DNA of 64,000 nucleotides from Berberis thunbergii (lineage: Eukaryota > Streptophyta > Magnoliopsida > Ranunculales > Berberidaceae): assembly GCA_003290165.1 (NCBI GenBank), contig QNQO01006227.1, positions 124,001 to 188,000 on the forward strand, written 5' to 3'. Below, piece by piece: positions 21,509-32,681 of the stretch. The position numbers and the translations under genes are program-made. Every line of letters starts with the position of its first letter. The first letter of the stretch is position 1. A model generated the notes under the pieces. That model saw only the letters and a program-made list of their open reading frames with translations, was not told the DNA's origin and made no database searches.

Positions 21509-23935
21509 TCAAGACTGTGCCTCGAACTCCGCGATCTTGCCCTGGAATTGCCATAGGTCGCCTTCTTTTTCCCATGAGGCCTCACTGTTCGGTAGTCCCT
21601 TCCATCGAATGAGATACTCATTATAGCTTGGCACACCCCTCCGTCGGATGAGCCTCTTTGCCTCGATGCTTTTGATCTTTCGATCAAAGGAAGCCACGAC
21701 CGCGGTTGGTGCCCGATGTGACTCGCCCCATGTTGGATCTTCTTTATCACCATGGTAGGGTTTGAGCATGCTCACATGGAACACCGGATGAATCTTGAGT
21801 TTGGGCGGCAACTCAAGCTTGTAAGAAACTCTCCCGACCTTCCGTAGGACGGGAAATGGCCCCTCGTACTTCCGCACTAGTCCCTTGTGCACTGAGCGAA
21901 AGACCTTGAACTGTTGTGGCAGCAACTTGACCATGACCATGTCGCCCACTTGGAACTCGAGAGGGCGTCTATGCTTGTCTGCCCACTTCTTCATCTTTTT
22001 AGATGCCTTGTCCAAGTATGCCTTCGTTATATCAAGCTGTTCATGCCACCCTCGTGCAAGTTTGTACGCAGCGGGGCTGCTACCCGTGTAGCCCGACGCA
22101 ACGGCTTGTGGAGTCAAGGGTTGCTGGCCCATGACGATCTCGAACGGACTTTGTTGCGTTGATTCAGACCGCTGCAAGTTGAATGAGAATTGAGCCACAT
22201 CCATCAACTTGGCCCAATCCTTCTGGTTGGCACCCACAAAGTGCCTCAAGTATAGCTCCAACAAGGCATTCACCCTCTCTGTTTGCCCATCGCTTTGCGG
22301 GTGAAAGCTTGTTGAGAAGTGTAGACCCGAACCCAAGAGCTTGAATAACTCCGTCCAGAACTTTGCTGTGAACCTTGGGTCCCGATCACTTATGATGCTC
22401 CGAGGCAAGCCCCAATACTTCACCACATGCTGAAAGAACAACTTGGCTGCTTGCTCGGCCGTGCAATCGCGTGGGGCAGGTATGAAAGTCCCATACTTGG
22501 AAAAGCGATCGACCACGACCATAATAGAGCCATACCCATCAGACTTGGGCAAGGCCGATATGAAGTCCATTGATACACTTTCCCATGGCCTTTCCGGAAT
22601 TGGCAAAGGCTGCAATAGTCCTGCCGGTACACGCTGCTCTATCTTGTCTTGTTGGCACACAAGACAAGTCTTCACATAGGCCTCTATATCATCCCGCATA
22701 TGAGGCCAATAGTAGTCTACCTCCAAGAGTGCCAATGTCCGCTGCATCCCCGGATGGCCAGCCCACATTGAGTCGTGGCACTCCTTCATGATGTCTCGCC
22801 TAAGATTATCCCACTTAGGCACATAAATGCGACGATCGACGGTGTAGAGCACCCCATTCTCTACCCAAAACCGTCGAGTCTTCCCCTCCTTGGCCATCTC
22901 CATGAGTCCCTTGGCCAAGGGGTCTTGAGAAGTCCCCTCCTTGATCCGATCAAGAAGGTTGCTAGCGGCGCTGCTTGCGCTAGCGAGCATGGCCTTTCGG
23001 CTGAGAGCATCAGCAACAACATTAACTTTGCCCGGCTTGTACTCCATGACATAATCGAACTCTGCTAAGAAATCTTGCCACCGAGCTTGCTTGGGGCTGA
23101 TCTTCTTCTGATTTTGAAAATAACTTGTAGCCACATTGTCGGTCATGATGGTAAACCGACTCCCAAGCAAATAGTGCCTCCAAGTTCGCAAGCAGTGAAT
23201 GATGGTTGTCATCTCCTTGTCATGCACTGGATACCGTCTCTCTGTATCATTGAGCTTGCGAGACTCATAGGCTATGGGATGCCCCTCTTGCATAAACACC
23301 CCTCCGATTGCAAAGTCTGATGCATCGGTGTGAAGTTCGAATGACTTAGCATAATCGGGCAAGGCCAAGACAGGTTCCTTGGTGACTGCCTTCTTCAAAT
23401 CATCGAATGCTTCTTGGCATTTCTCATTCCAATGCCACTGCACCTTCTTCTTCAACAAGTCGGTCAGTGGGGCTGCTCTCGCCGAATAGCTCAAAATGAA
23501 TCTCCGATAATAATTGGCCAGCCCAAGGAAAGAACGTAGCTCTGAAACGTTATTGGGTGGCTCCCATTCATTGATAGCCTGCACTTTGTCCCGTTCCATC
23601 ATGATCTTTCCAGCCTTGATGCGGTGCCCCAAGAAAGACACCTCGTCTTGGGCGAACGAGCACTTCTCCAATTTCACGTACAGCTCGCTCTCCCGCAATG
23701 CTTGGAAAACCTGTCGCAAGTGATGCACATGTTCTTCCAAGTTGTCGCTATACACGACGATATCGTCGAGATAGACGACTACAAATTTATCCAAGAAAGG
23801 CTGAAAGATTCTGTTCATTAAAGTGCAGAAAGTAGCCGGGGCATTGGTGAGACCAAAAGGCATCACCAAGAATTCATAAGACCCATAGCGAGTGACGCAT
23901 GCCGTCTTTGGTTCATCTCCTTTGGCTATGCGCAC
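21509..23935 (-). pseudogene. chromovirus pol, main part: RT, RNase H, integrase, chromodomain
   Basis: 808 codons open from 23935, but the natural start is upstream, before a frameshift. By residue of this part: RT active site VVYLDDIV (about 54-61); RNase [13 protein letters not shown] (about 201-212); integrase zinc finger His387, His394, Cys424, Cys427; catalytic Asp457, Asp517, Glu553 with the classic 35-residue spacing between the last two; GPF-type C-terminal motif (YEGPFPVL); chromodomain at about 745-808 ([17 protein letters not shown]). A chromodomain fused to integrase is the mark of chromoviruses and helps target integration. All catalytic residues are present. It is listed as a pseudogene only because of the RT frameshift near 23996. 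Confidence 0.93.
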
Positions 23936-23958
23936 TTGCCAATACCCCGATCGGAGAT

Positions 23959-24921
23959 CTAGTTTAGAAAAGTACCTGGCTTTACCGAGCCTATCAAAAG
24001 ATCAGCAACCAAAGGAATTGGATACTTGTTCTTGATGGTTACTTTGTTAAGTGCTCGGTAATCAATGCACATACGCAAGGACCCGTCGTGCTTGCGTTGG
24101 AACAATACTAGTGCACCGAATGGAGCCTTGGATGGCCGAATGAACCCCGCGTCCAGCAGGTCCTTGAGTTGCTTGCGTAGCTCTTCCAACTCTGGTGGTG
24201 CCATCCGATAAGGCGCCATGGCTGGAGGCCTAGCCTCTGGCTCCAGCTCGATCATATGATCGACTTCCCTTCTTGGAGGAAGTCTCTTGGGTAGCTCTGG
24301 GGGCATGACATCTTTGTACTCCTTCAAAACCGCAGCTACCTCCTTTGGAACCTCGCTGGGTTGAGGCCCATCTTCGATCAACGTGGCCACAAATGTTGCT
24401 TGTCCCTTTTGCACGCCTTTCTTCACTTGAATGGCTGACAACATCTTGGCCTCCACGATTTCCCAAGTGACAGGGACAGAGCATGATTCTCGATCCTTTG
24501 CAATAGTCATCGACCCGTCCCTTTCTAATGTCCATGGCTTCACCGTATCCATGAACTCCATGCCCAGCACCAATGAGAAGTCGTCCATCGTGACGACAGT
24601 CAGGTCCACCATCCCCTTCCATTCGCCCAAATGAAGGGAGACGCCTCGTGCTACACCATGGATAGGCACCGGTGCTGTGTTGACGGTCTTCAAGGTGCCT
24701 GGCTCCTTGGTGTACTGCACACCCAGCCTTGTTGCCTCCTTTAAGGCAACAAAGTTGTGCGTTGCACCCGTGTCGACGAGTGCCTTTGAAGCCTTGCCAT
24801 TTACCTTGGCTTCCACAAACATAAGAGCAGATTTCTTTGAACGGGGCAGCATACTTACCTTAGCCACGTTGCTTTGCTCCACCGTAGCCTTGACGCTGCT
24901 TAGCAAGCGCAAAGTCCCCAT
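23959..24921 (-). pseudogene. chromovirus pol, first part: protease and start of RT
   Basis: The ORF begins with ATG directly after the gag stop codon TAA and in the same frame. The aspartic protease motif [12 protein letters not shown] is at about residues 47-58. The RT fingers start in the last ~100 residues ([20 protein letters not shown]). It runs into a stop at 23959 after a one-base loss in a T run (- strand; AAAA at 23996-23999 on +). The RT palm continues in another frame from 23990 down, and the overlap reads sensibly there. Confidence 0.92.
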
Positions 24922-26160
24922 TTACGCCTCATCCCCCGATGATTCCCCGGACGATCCACTCTTGCCAGCGATCATCGCATTGAGCTTCTGTCGCTGTGGG
25001 CACTCCCTAGCCCAGTGCGGCCCTCCGCACAAGAAGCAGTCGCGATTTTTCACCTTGCTATCCGAGAAGGACTGCTTGGCTTTGTCCTTTCTCTGGAACT
25101 GCTTGCCGCCGCTGCTACTGCTGCTTCTTTCGGTGGGTTTTGCTCCCCCACCTTTTCCCTTGTTACCGCCGCCACTCATGCTGCCGCCCTTGTGGCTTTT
25201 CGAATCAGCCTTGTATTCGAACAAGGATTCGGCAACTGCGATGGCCTCCGCAAGTGATTGAACATTGCGTCTCTTTAACTCTTGCTCAGCCCATCGTTGT
25301 AGTCCATCCATGAAGTAGATGAGTTGAGTCTTCTCCGGCATGTCCGAGACTTCAAGCATAAGAGAAGTGAACTGCTTGACATACTCTTTGATTGACCCCG
25401 TATGCTTCAATCCACGCAGCCTCTTCATAGCAACTTCCTTCGCATTCTCCGGATAGAATTGCCGCTTGAAATCCGCCTTGAACTCGTCCCAAGTCTTAAG
25501 TGAGCAAATACCCTTCTTGATATCCGACTCACGTCTCCTCCACCAAAGGATGGCATCATCACCCAAGTACATGGTGACGGTGGTGATCTTGGACTCATCA
25601 TCGTCCAAGCGCATCGCGTTGAAATATTTTTCAACACTCCATAGGAAGTTGTCGAGCTCCCTAGCATCACGCTTCCCATGGTACCTTGGCGGCTCGGGCA
25701 CCTTCATCCTTTGTCCCTCTCGTACAGTAGCACTACCTGCCACAGCCGCCTTGCATAGGTTGACGCCCGATTGCAAGGACTCAACTTGCTCCCGAATGGC
25801 TTGGAGCTGCCCCATCAGCGTGTCCTTTAGCTGGCTCATCTCGTTGCGCATGGCATCCGCAACTTGGTTGACAAGAAGTTGAGTCTCGTCTTTGGCTTCC
25901 ACAGTGCCAAGCTCAAGGTCATGGACGCGGCTATCGAGTTGCTCGATATCCATAGTGACGCTAGCCAACGTCCCATTGAAGGACTCAACCTTCTGTTCCA
26001 TCTCCCCGACGCTGTCTTGGAGATCACCCACAGTCAGCTCCACCTTGGCCATACGATCCTCAAGCATGCTGGTCCGACTAGTCTTTCTTCCAGTCTCCTC
26101 GATCACGGACCCTACAATAGCACTCTCTTTGTTTCCCGACATGATCAAATTGCTCCGCAC
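24922..26160 (-). CDS. chromovirus gag (capsid and nucleocapsid)
   Basis: 412 residues. The N-terminal ~140 are helical and charged, probably coiled coil (heptad-like EQKVESFNGTLASVTMDIEQ). The capsid core follows from about 150 (PRYHGKRDARELDNFLWSVE, then MKRLRGLKHTGSIKEYVKQF). A Ser/Gly/Lys-rich linker leads to one zinc knuckle near the C-terminus, CFLCGGPHWAREC. Its spacing is C-X2-C-X3-H-X4-C, one residue shorter than the usual X4. I recall this short form from the Galadriel-like branch of chromoviruses, but that placement is tentative. No lesion is visible. Confidence 0.92.
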   Translation of the reverse strand: MRSNLIMSGNKESAIVGSVIEETGRKTSRTSMLEDRMAKVELTVGDLQDSVGEMEQKVESFNGTLASVTMDIEQLDSRVHDLELGTVEAKDETQLLVNQVADAMRNEMSQLKDTLMGQLQAIREQVESLQSGVNLCKAAVAGSATVREGQRMKVPEPPRYHGKRDARELDNFLWSVEKYFNAMRLDDDESKITTVTMYLGDDAILWWRRRESDIKKGICSLKTWDEFKADFKRQFYPENAKEVAMKRLRGLKHTGSIKEYVKQFTSLMLEVSDMPEKTQLIYFMDGLQRWAEQELKRRNVQSLAEAIAVAESLFEYKADSKSHKGGSMSGGGNKGKGGGAKPTERSSSSSGGKQFQRKDKAKQSFSDSKVKNRDCFLCGGPHWARECPQRQKLNAMIAGKSGSSGESSGDEA

Positions 26161-26227
26161 CTAACCTTCGTACACACAACAGCTAACACAATGCAACTTC
26201 AGCAAGACCGCCCCTACGATCGTCACT

Positions 26228-26239
26228 GCTCTGATACCA
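26228..26239 (-). other. primer binding site of the chromovirus (initiator Met tRNA)
   Basis: On the - strand TGGTATCAGAGC follows the 5' LTR end after two bases (CG). It is complementary to the 3' end of initiator tRNA-Met. Confidence 0.93.
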
Positions 26240-26241
26240 CG

Positions 26242-26751
26242 TGTCACGTGCTGACCTTTTTTCCCTTGGCTAACACGCTGCCCACTAGCGTCACACTCCC
26301 GTCGGACTAACTAGTCAAGGCACTTCGATGCTTGGCTAATGCTAAGTGATGTTACGAAAGCTTAAGTGAGGAAAATGCTAAGGCACAAGTGTTTAGGCTT
26401 TTTGAAAGAATGCTTTGTATTGCTTGAGAGAGTTGTACAAGTGTTTGATGATATGTACAAATGAATGCCAAGGCCTATTTATAGGCCCTTAAAGTCCTAG
26501 AGGCTTCTAGCCTAGAACCTTCCACAATCCTCCATCAAAGGAGTATTCTCTATGCTTCTAGAAAGTTCCCACCTCCAAAGGAACTAGAAATTACAAGGAG
26601 GCTTCTAGAAAATACTACACAAGTTTGTACAAGGGTGTTCTAGATTCATCCATGCTAGAACACTCTAGAGAAAGAAAATTTAGAATGTCCAAGAGCACTC
26701 TAGAACCTTCCGGAGGCATCTAGAGAAAGCTATGCTAGATGGCTTGTGACA
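26242..26751 (-). repeat. 5' LTR of the chromovirus
   Basis: 510 bp, partner of 20968-21477. A CCTATTTATAGG palindrome (about 26474-26485) may hold the TATA box (TATAAATAGG on the - strand). Many TTCTAGA/TCTAGAA repeats fill the half toward the outer edge. Confidence 0.95.
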
Positions 26752-27310
26752 TGACGCTCATTGACGGCTGTAGTGACGATACCGCTGTTACGATTTTTAC
26801 TGCGGGTCTAAAAGAAGGGAAGTTTTATGGCTTTCTCACATTGGAACCCCGAATATGGCAGAACTCTTGAAGGGCACCTAGAGGTACATCACATTGGAGG
26901 AAATGAGAACAGCAAAAAAGGAAACTGAAGTAGATAAGAAACCCTCCATTTCTAGAGATAGAAAGAAGGAAAAGGGGCGTGAAGACAAAGATAGAAACAA
27001 GCAGATGCACAATGATGGCAGGTCGGACTCTAGCCGCAAAGCTAGAGAAAACTTCCAACTATGTTGGATCCAGAACCATGACCCCCCTCAACTCCATCCT
27101 ATCGGACGTCCTTAATTCCATAAAAAAAATTGGGAAGATCTGAAATGACCCCCAAAGTAGTGCGGAGATCCCTCCAAACGCGATAACAACAAATATTACT
27201 CATACCACAAAGAGGGTGGGCACAACACCAATGATTGCAAGAGTATAAGGTACGAGATCGAGTGTTGGATTCGCAAGGGTAAGCTGAAGGAGTTCCTAGG
27301 TCTGGAGAAA
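26752..27310 (+). pseudogene. gag of the middle Tat element, 3' part
   Basis: Continues the interrupted gag with TLIDGCSDDTAVTIFTAGLK-type sequence and then frameshifts. At 27190-27260 a zinc-knuckle stretch reads KYYSYHKEGGHNTNDCKSIR. The first zinc-binding Cys of the family pattern (YCxFH) is replaced by Tyr, so the finger is probably dead. Confidence 0.8.
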
Positions 27311-27450
27311 ATGCATGATCGAACCAGGGAAAGGTGAGAGACGGTCAAAGAAATTGAAAAGAAGACTCCGAGCATTATATATGTCCTTCACGGAGTCGGA
27401 TCATAAGAAGAGCAATCAAACAAGTCCCGCAAGTGGACACTCCTTGAGAT

Positions 27451-27870
27451 GTGGACAGAGCCTACGAACATGGACATACGCGTGTATACTTGCGAGTGCA
27501 GAGCCCCATCTTGACCTTGACCTTCATAGATAAGGACCTCGAAGGCGTCCGTGCACCATGCAATGACACTCTTGTCTTTTCGGTTTCTATTGCAAGGTGG
27601 GAAGTGAAGAGGGCCCTGGTTGACATGGGAAACTCACTCAATGTGTTGTTCTACAATGCATTCCGCAGTATGGACCTCAAGGAATATAACCTACCACCTT
27701 CTGACTACCTGCTGATTAGGTTCAGTGGAGAAAATGCTTTTCGATCGGGAAGATAAGGCTAGCAATGGTGGTAAGAGAGCCACAACTAAGGAAGGTTTGG
27801 TTCCTGGACTTCATGGTGGTAGACGCACCATCTACCTATAACCTCATCTTGGGGAGACACTAGCTTCATC
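27451..27870 (+). pseudogene. protease region of the middle Tat element
   Basis: Contains HDD-like NDTLVFSVSIARWEVKRALV followed by DMGNSLNVLFYNAF. The catalytic DTG/DTGS of the aspartic protease has become DMGN, so it would not be active. After a frameshift, WFLDFMVVDAPSTYNLILGR continues the Tat protease domain. An ORF from 27873 (HQCIKHTANHSEGIIRRD) is the linker that precedes RT in Tat pol, but no RT follows. Confidence 0.75.
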
Positions 27871-28269
27871 AAATGGAGGTTGTAGTCTCCACCTTTCATC
27901 AGTGCATCAAGCATACCGCCAACCACTCAGAGGGAATAATACGCAGGGACCGACCAACAACACGGGGTTGCCAGTATGCTGTATTAAAACAGATAGAATG
28001 TTCTCAAATTCAGCTGGAGTTTGCCAGACAAGTTGAACAGAAGCCAGACTCAAAAACTGTGGAGGAGTCGCTCCACCCAGATGGGGACAAAGACCCAACA
28101 ATAGTGGCTCAACTTAGCAACGGAGGACAGTCCAGCATTACAGGAGCAATTTTCTCTTTAGCCCGACAAGACGTCAGGCCCAACGGAGATATCATTGCAA
28201 ACGAGAGCACAACCTCACAACTGCCAGTAAGCGTGGAACAACCCTCCCATGCAAGGTTTACTCTTTAGT

Positions 28270-29920
28270 AACCTCGATAGCGTTGGCGAAACTTGACTAT
28301 TCGCCGAAGGTACTTACGATCCAAGCAACAGCCATGCGAATTTACTTCAGGGCCAGATCAACCTCTCTCCACCCACAGTCAGTCTATCCTGTTGTTTAGC
28401 TTTCCTTCATTAGTCAGTTTAGAGTTTCAATTCTTAAGAGCTTATGTGATTTGCACTCATTTTAGATGTAAAAAATTTATGCAAACACACTCTATTAATT
28501 ACTGAAAAAATGTAACGACGATCGCCCAGAAGGCAAGTACAAAAGATTACAAACTTCAAGCATCCGAATCCGATGAGATGTACAGTAAAGATTTGCATAA
28601 ATAGTCCAACTTCAGAACATGACTCAGAAGTGACAACAAAGGTACCCCGGGTAAACTACGATGTTCTCTAAGAGTTTCGTTCTATGACCTCTTCGAAGAA
28701 GATGATCCATGAGCAAGAGCAAGTGTACAAGAAGAAATATGAAAAAGGCACCCAATTCAATACTTCGTCTGACCCACCTTGTAAGGATGACCTGAGGTGG
28801 TACATAATCAGCAATCGGACGCCGTATGACACGTCGATCGAAGCTACAACCAACTCACATGCTCGATCCGCCCAACCAGACGAACTTGGGACAAGTATCA
28901 GGTTTAAATAGATTGAGTGCACCCTCCCGTTGAGAGATGAGAAGAGCGTCTAGGAGTCAATGGCCTAGTCCTACAGGCCATGTCCAATTTCGTTTCGCTT
29001 CGCAACTCTGAGTTCCAGTGCAGCATAACGCGTCAAGGCTGGTTGAGAAGGGGGGAAAGCAACCGCGCCAAGGTTGGTTGCTGGCGTTATCTTCGAAATT
29101 ATGCGATTTGAAACACCGTCAAGGTCCCAACACAAAAATGACAAACTCATCATTTGAGGAAAAGTTTTTACTTCTTGTATGAAATACGAGAAGAAATTAC
29201 AAGGTCTCAACGAACTAATCAAGTGCTTACCCAGAGTAGGTGACCACGCATAATAACAAGTCTTATCAAGACTCATCAGATCAAGTATCAGAACATTTGA
29301 AGACTCCAGTGGAGGAGATCTTCCTTTAGCCTTTGGAAAACCCAAACCATGTTCTTTGAGTAAAACACTTGAATAGTGTGCTCTGTAGAAGATAACGCCT
29401 ACAACGGTAATGGAACGCTATTATATAGACGTACTGGCTCACCGAACAGGCGTGTCAACATTAAATATCAACATTGAATACCGTATGGGAAACGAGGAGG
29501 AGATAGTTCCCAAGGAAACCGCATAGGTCTACGTTCAATCAATTAATGATGTTGCACACAACTCCATTAATTGGGGGGAGTAACCGATACTCTACCGTCT
29601 CGCAATCTAAGCCGCATGCATGTCACCATGCAATCTACGTTGTACACGTGGCACCATGATCTTGCAACATGACCCAATTTTTCTTATATGGGTCCGTCGG
29701 CTCAGCCCACTATCCGAGCGACCCTTTGCCACTTGAGCGGACACAAGCAGTAGAGACCCTAGTCACTCTTGACACAGAGCACACCTACATATCACCAGCT
29801 AATTTAAGGTACATCTTTTTTTTCTTGAAATTAGTGAAAACTAATTAGTATGATGGAATTCTTCTACGGAAGTAAGCTCGCATGCCTGTAACAGGCAGAG
29901 CCCAAACCTAGTCAGGCAAG
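28270..29920. other. untranslated interior of the middle Tat element
   Basis: No gene recognised. A CCATTAATTGGGGGGAGTAA tract at about 29563-29582 looks like a second purine tract with LTR-start-like sequence behind it. It may be the scar of an older rearrangement. Confidence 0.4.
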
Positions 29921-29924
29921 CTTA

Positions 29925-30545
29925 GTCAGTTCCAACTGATGATGACAACTTCTAGTTCACCCCAACGCTTAGTTCGCCGCATGCGAATGTCGATGGACCA
30001 CTACTCTTCTACAGACCATGGTCACCGAATTTTGAACTCCCAAACTTGTAGCTCGCTCCGTGCGGGTGTAGATGATTTAGAAGGTGGGAGCCTAATCAGT
30101 CCGGACTAATGACAACGGCTTGCCACGAGACGACTGCTCTTCTACAGACCATGATCGCCAGAAACTCCCAAATTTGTAGCTCGAGGCGCACGGGTGTATA
30201 TTATTTGGAAGGTGGGAGCCTAGTCAGATGCAACTGATGCCGACGGTTATCCATGGGACCATACTCTTCTACAGACCATGGTCGCCGAATTTTCTCATCC
30301 CAAAACTGTAACTCACTCCGCGGGAGTATAAATGGTTTGGAAGGTGGGAGCTTAGTCAGCTTCGATTGATGTCGATGGCTCGCCATGGGATCAATGTTAT
30401 CCTACAAACCATGATCACAAAATTCTTTCATCCGAAACCCATAGCCCACTCCACGCGGGTGTAGATGGTTTGGAAGGTGGGAGCCCAGTCAGCTCTGATT
30501 AATGTCAATGGTTCGCCACACGACCACTGCTTTTTCTCAAAATAG
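29925..30545. repeat. five diverged tandem copies of a ~130-140-bp unit
   Basis: Each copy carries CTCTTCTACAGACCATGGTC, a CGCGGGTGTA block and ends GGTTTGGAAGGTGGGAGC(C/T)(T/C)AG. Starts are near 29925, 30090, 30218, 30350 and 30489. Such arrays are typical of the untranslated region of Tat elements. Confidence 0.82.
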
Positions 30546-31793
30546 TGGTTGTCGAATCCGATCACAACTCAAACAATGTGTTCACGCCCACATAGACTTA
30601 CATCCCATTATCATCGTTGGCCACTTGAGTCAACTCAAAAACGAACCCTCTAAATGCAAACAAATGTTGCATGGGATACAAGTCCGAGTTTACAAAACTT
30701 GACTCGGGCCAAAAGTTTTTGCTCAACTACTTGCGACAACACATGTGCTTGACTACAACAGTGTACTCATGCCAATGACCGCAACCGTCGATCAGATACA
30801 TAACTTGAGCGTCCAACGACTTACCCCGAGGATGAGCTGCAGCCTAGGTAGAATAATCTGCTGTCAAACCATCCGCAGAATGTTTACTATTGGACGTAAC
30901 CACGCGATAACAACTCTGAGACCTCACAGAAGAACAAGTCAGAATCATTTGCGGAATAAATGGTCGAACTCTCAACAGCAAACATACCACTCGGATCCCT
31001 GTTAACCCAACAGGACCTACGTAAAAATAAAACGACAAGGCAAAATTGAAAGCAAGCAACAAGGAGACCGAACAGAAATGGGTACAAAGCGTACTAAAAA
31101 ACCCTATTTTCATTAATAGTTAAAACAAAAAGTACAGATGTACGAAATATACTCCTCATCAGGAGGAGGTACGATTATAGGATAACTAAGCTTAACAAGA
31201 GAAGAAGCAGAAGTTGCATCCGCGTGAGACTCGGCTTGAGTGTCATGATCCGGATCGCTCTCTTCCTCTGACAACTCCGAGATTACTCCGAAGTTTGCAA
31301 AAGGACATCTTCTTGTAATAAGCAAGGTCCCAGTCCGGATGCTCTTCTTTCATCAGCGCCAACAGTTCTAACCTCCCATGCACGATCCTACAGAATTCGC
31401 ACGTGCCTTGCGTCTTGAGAATCCCTTCCTCGCATGCTCCAGCAACTCTAGCTTGCACGTCAGCGCATCAGTTTGAGACTGGTCAGTAATTAGGCTACTT
31501 TTAGCTGCGCTAAGTTCATGTTGTTCTAGGAGAAGTTGATCCCCAACTTTCCTTGCTTCCCGAGCGTTGAATTTCACATTGGCCTCTAACTATTGTCTCT
31601 TGATAACCCACTAGAATTCCTTCATGGTATTCTCCTCAACAAGAGACTGCAACTCAGAGCACATCTTAGCCACAACTTCCTGCGCAACTTCTAGATCATG
31701 GCGGATCAAGTTCGGTTCTTCTCTGGATCTGTTTCTTGGGACACCGCCTATGCTAAATCAGACTTAAGGGCTTCCAAACGAACCCTTGAGTAT

Positions 31794-31901
31794 CTATTGA
31801 TACAAGTAAATGATCTACATGCAAATCATTTTGTCTTCAGCAGTCTACATTACAACAACAACAAAAGCCTCTACATGTAGATCATTTACTTGTATCAATA
31901 G
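31794..31901. repeat. perfect 28-bp inverted repeat with 52-bp loop
   Basis: The left arm 31794-31821 begins CTATTGATACAAGTAAATGA. The right arm 31874-31901 is its exact reverse complement over 28 bases. The loop contains an ACAACAACAACAAAAG run. One arm belongs to the accessory ORF, so the other looks like a fold-back duplication. Confidence 0.9.
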
Positions 31902-31904
31902 AGA

Positions 31905-32681
31905 CAGATAAGTCAACAAGATCAAGGGCATTCTACTTCTATTTTTGGCGGGGCTCCTTAGTGAAAATACATCTCCCTTGCTTTTAAGTTAGAAGGGAAG
32001 AAAAACGATCATCTCAAAAGCAAAGGAGATAAAGGGCATTTATGGGAACCAAAAATAATCCTTGGCCCAATAGGATAAGGAAGGCCAAAGATTTGGGTTG
32101 TTCCCGAGAAGCCCAAAAATTACCCATGAAAGTAACAAATAGAGAAAGCCCAAGTTTGGGCCCAATGCAGCCCAAGTCTTGGCTCATGAGTACAACTCAG
32201 TAGAACACTCTTTTCTCAGCAAATGAGTAGTGTTCAGCAATGACCACCATGCTCAGCTGAGTACACAAGCTTGTAAGAGAGGTGTTACAAAACATGAAGT
32301 TACAACCGCCAACGAAAGGTTACAACTATCTACTGAAGTTACAACTACCTGAGAGAAATTACAACCGCCTGCAAGCAGATGACTCACTCATCTGCCACAT
32401 GTCTAACTAAGCTTCCACGTGTCTCACTCATCTACCAGCAGTTTACTCATTCTGCCTCTATAAATAGCCAAACACAAAGCCATCTGGAGGTATTATTTTT
32501 CTTGATTCGAAATTCTTTCTTAAAATACAGGGAATAAATACTTTCCAAATGCATTGTTCTAACTTTGGCATCGGAGTTCCCATGGCAGGTACCACACCAG
32601 TGTCAAGAACTATTCTCTATCCTATGCAGATTGCTCCACGTGATCGACACGTGATCCGGTGGAAATTTGCATCCACATCAA
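31905..32681 (+). mobile_element. possible solo LTR inside the accessory ORF
   Basis: The segment interrupts the accessory ORF. It has TATAAATAG at 32459-32467 and then, about 110 bp later, a CTTTGGCATCGGAGTTCCC block. It ends ...CCACATCA, the same style of ending as the Tat LTRs of this window. No duplication was found and the left end is uncertain. Confidence 0.4.

Larger units (their letters stand above)
20968..26751 (-). mobile_element. young Ty3 chromovirus with chromodomain integrase, nested in gag
   Basis: Two 510-bp LTRs (20968-21477 and 26242-26751) differ at 2 positions by my comparison. Ends are TGTCAC...GTGACA. The 4-bp duplication TGAC (20964-20967 and 26752-26755) restores the reading frame of the host gag exactly when the element is removed. 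On the - strand the order is 5' LTR, Met-tRNA primer site (26239-26228), gag (26160-24922), protease/RT start (24921-23959), RT/RNase H/integrase/chromodomain (23935-21509), purine tract GGGTGGGGGAGAA and 3' LTR. Coding is complete except for one frameshift in RT. Confidence 0.96.

Noticed and set aside
24677..25261. 194-codon ORF on the + strand
   Set aside because: It is antisense to the chromovirus gag and protease, which have clear homology and intact motifs.
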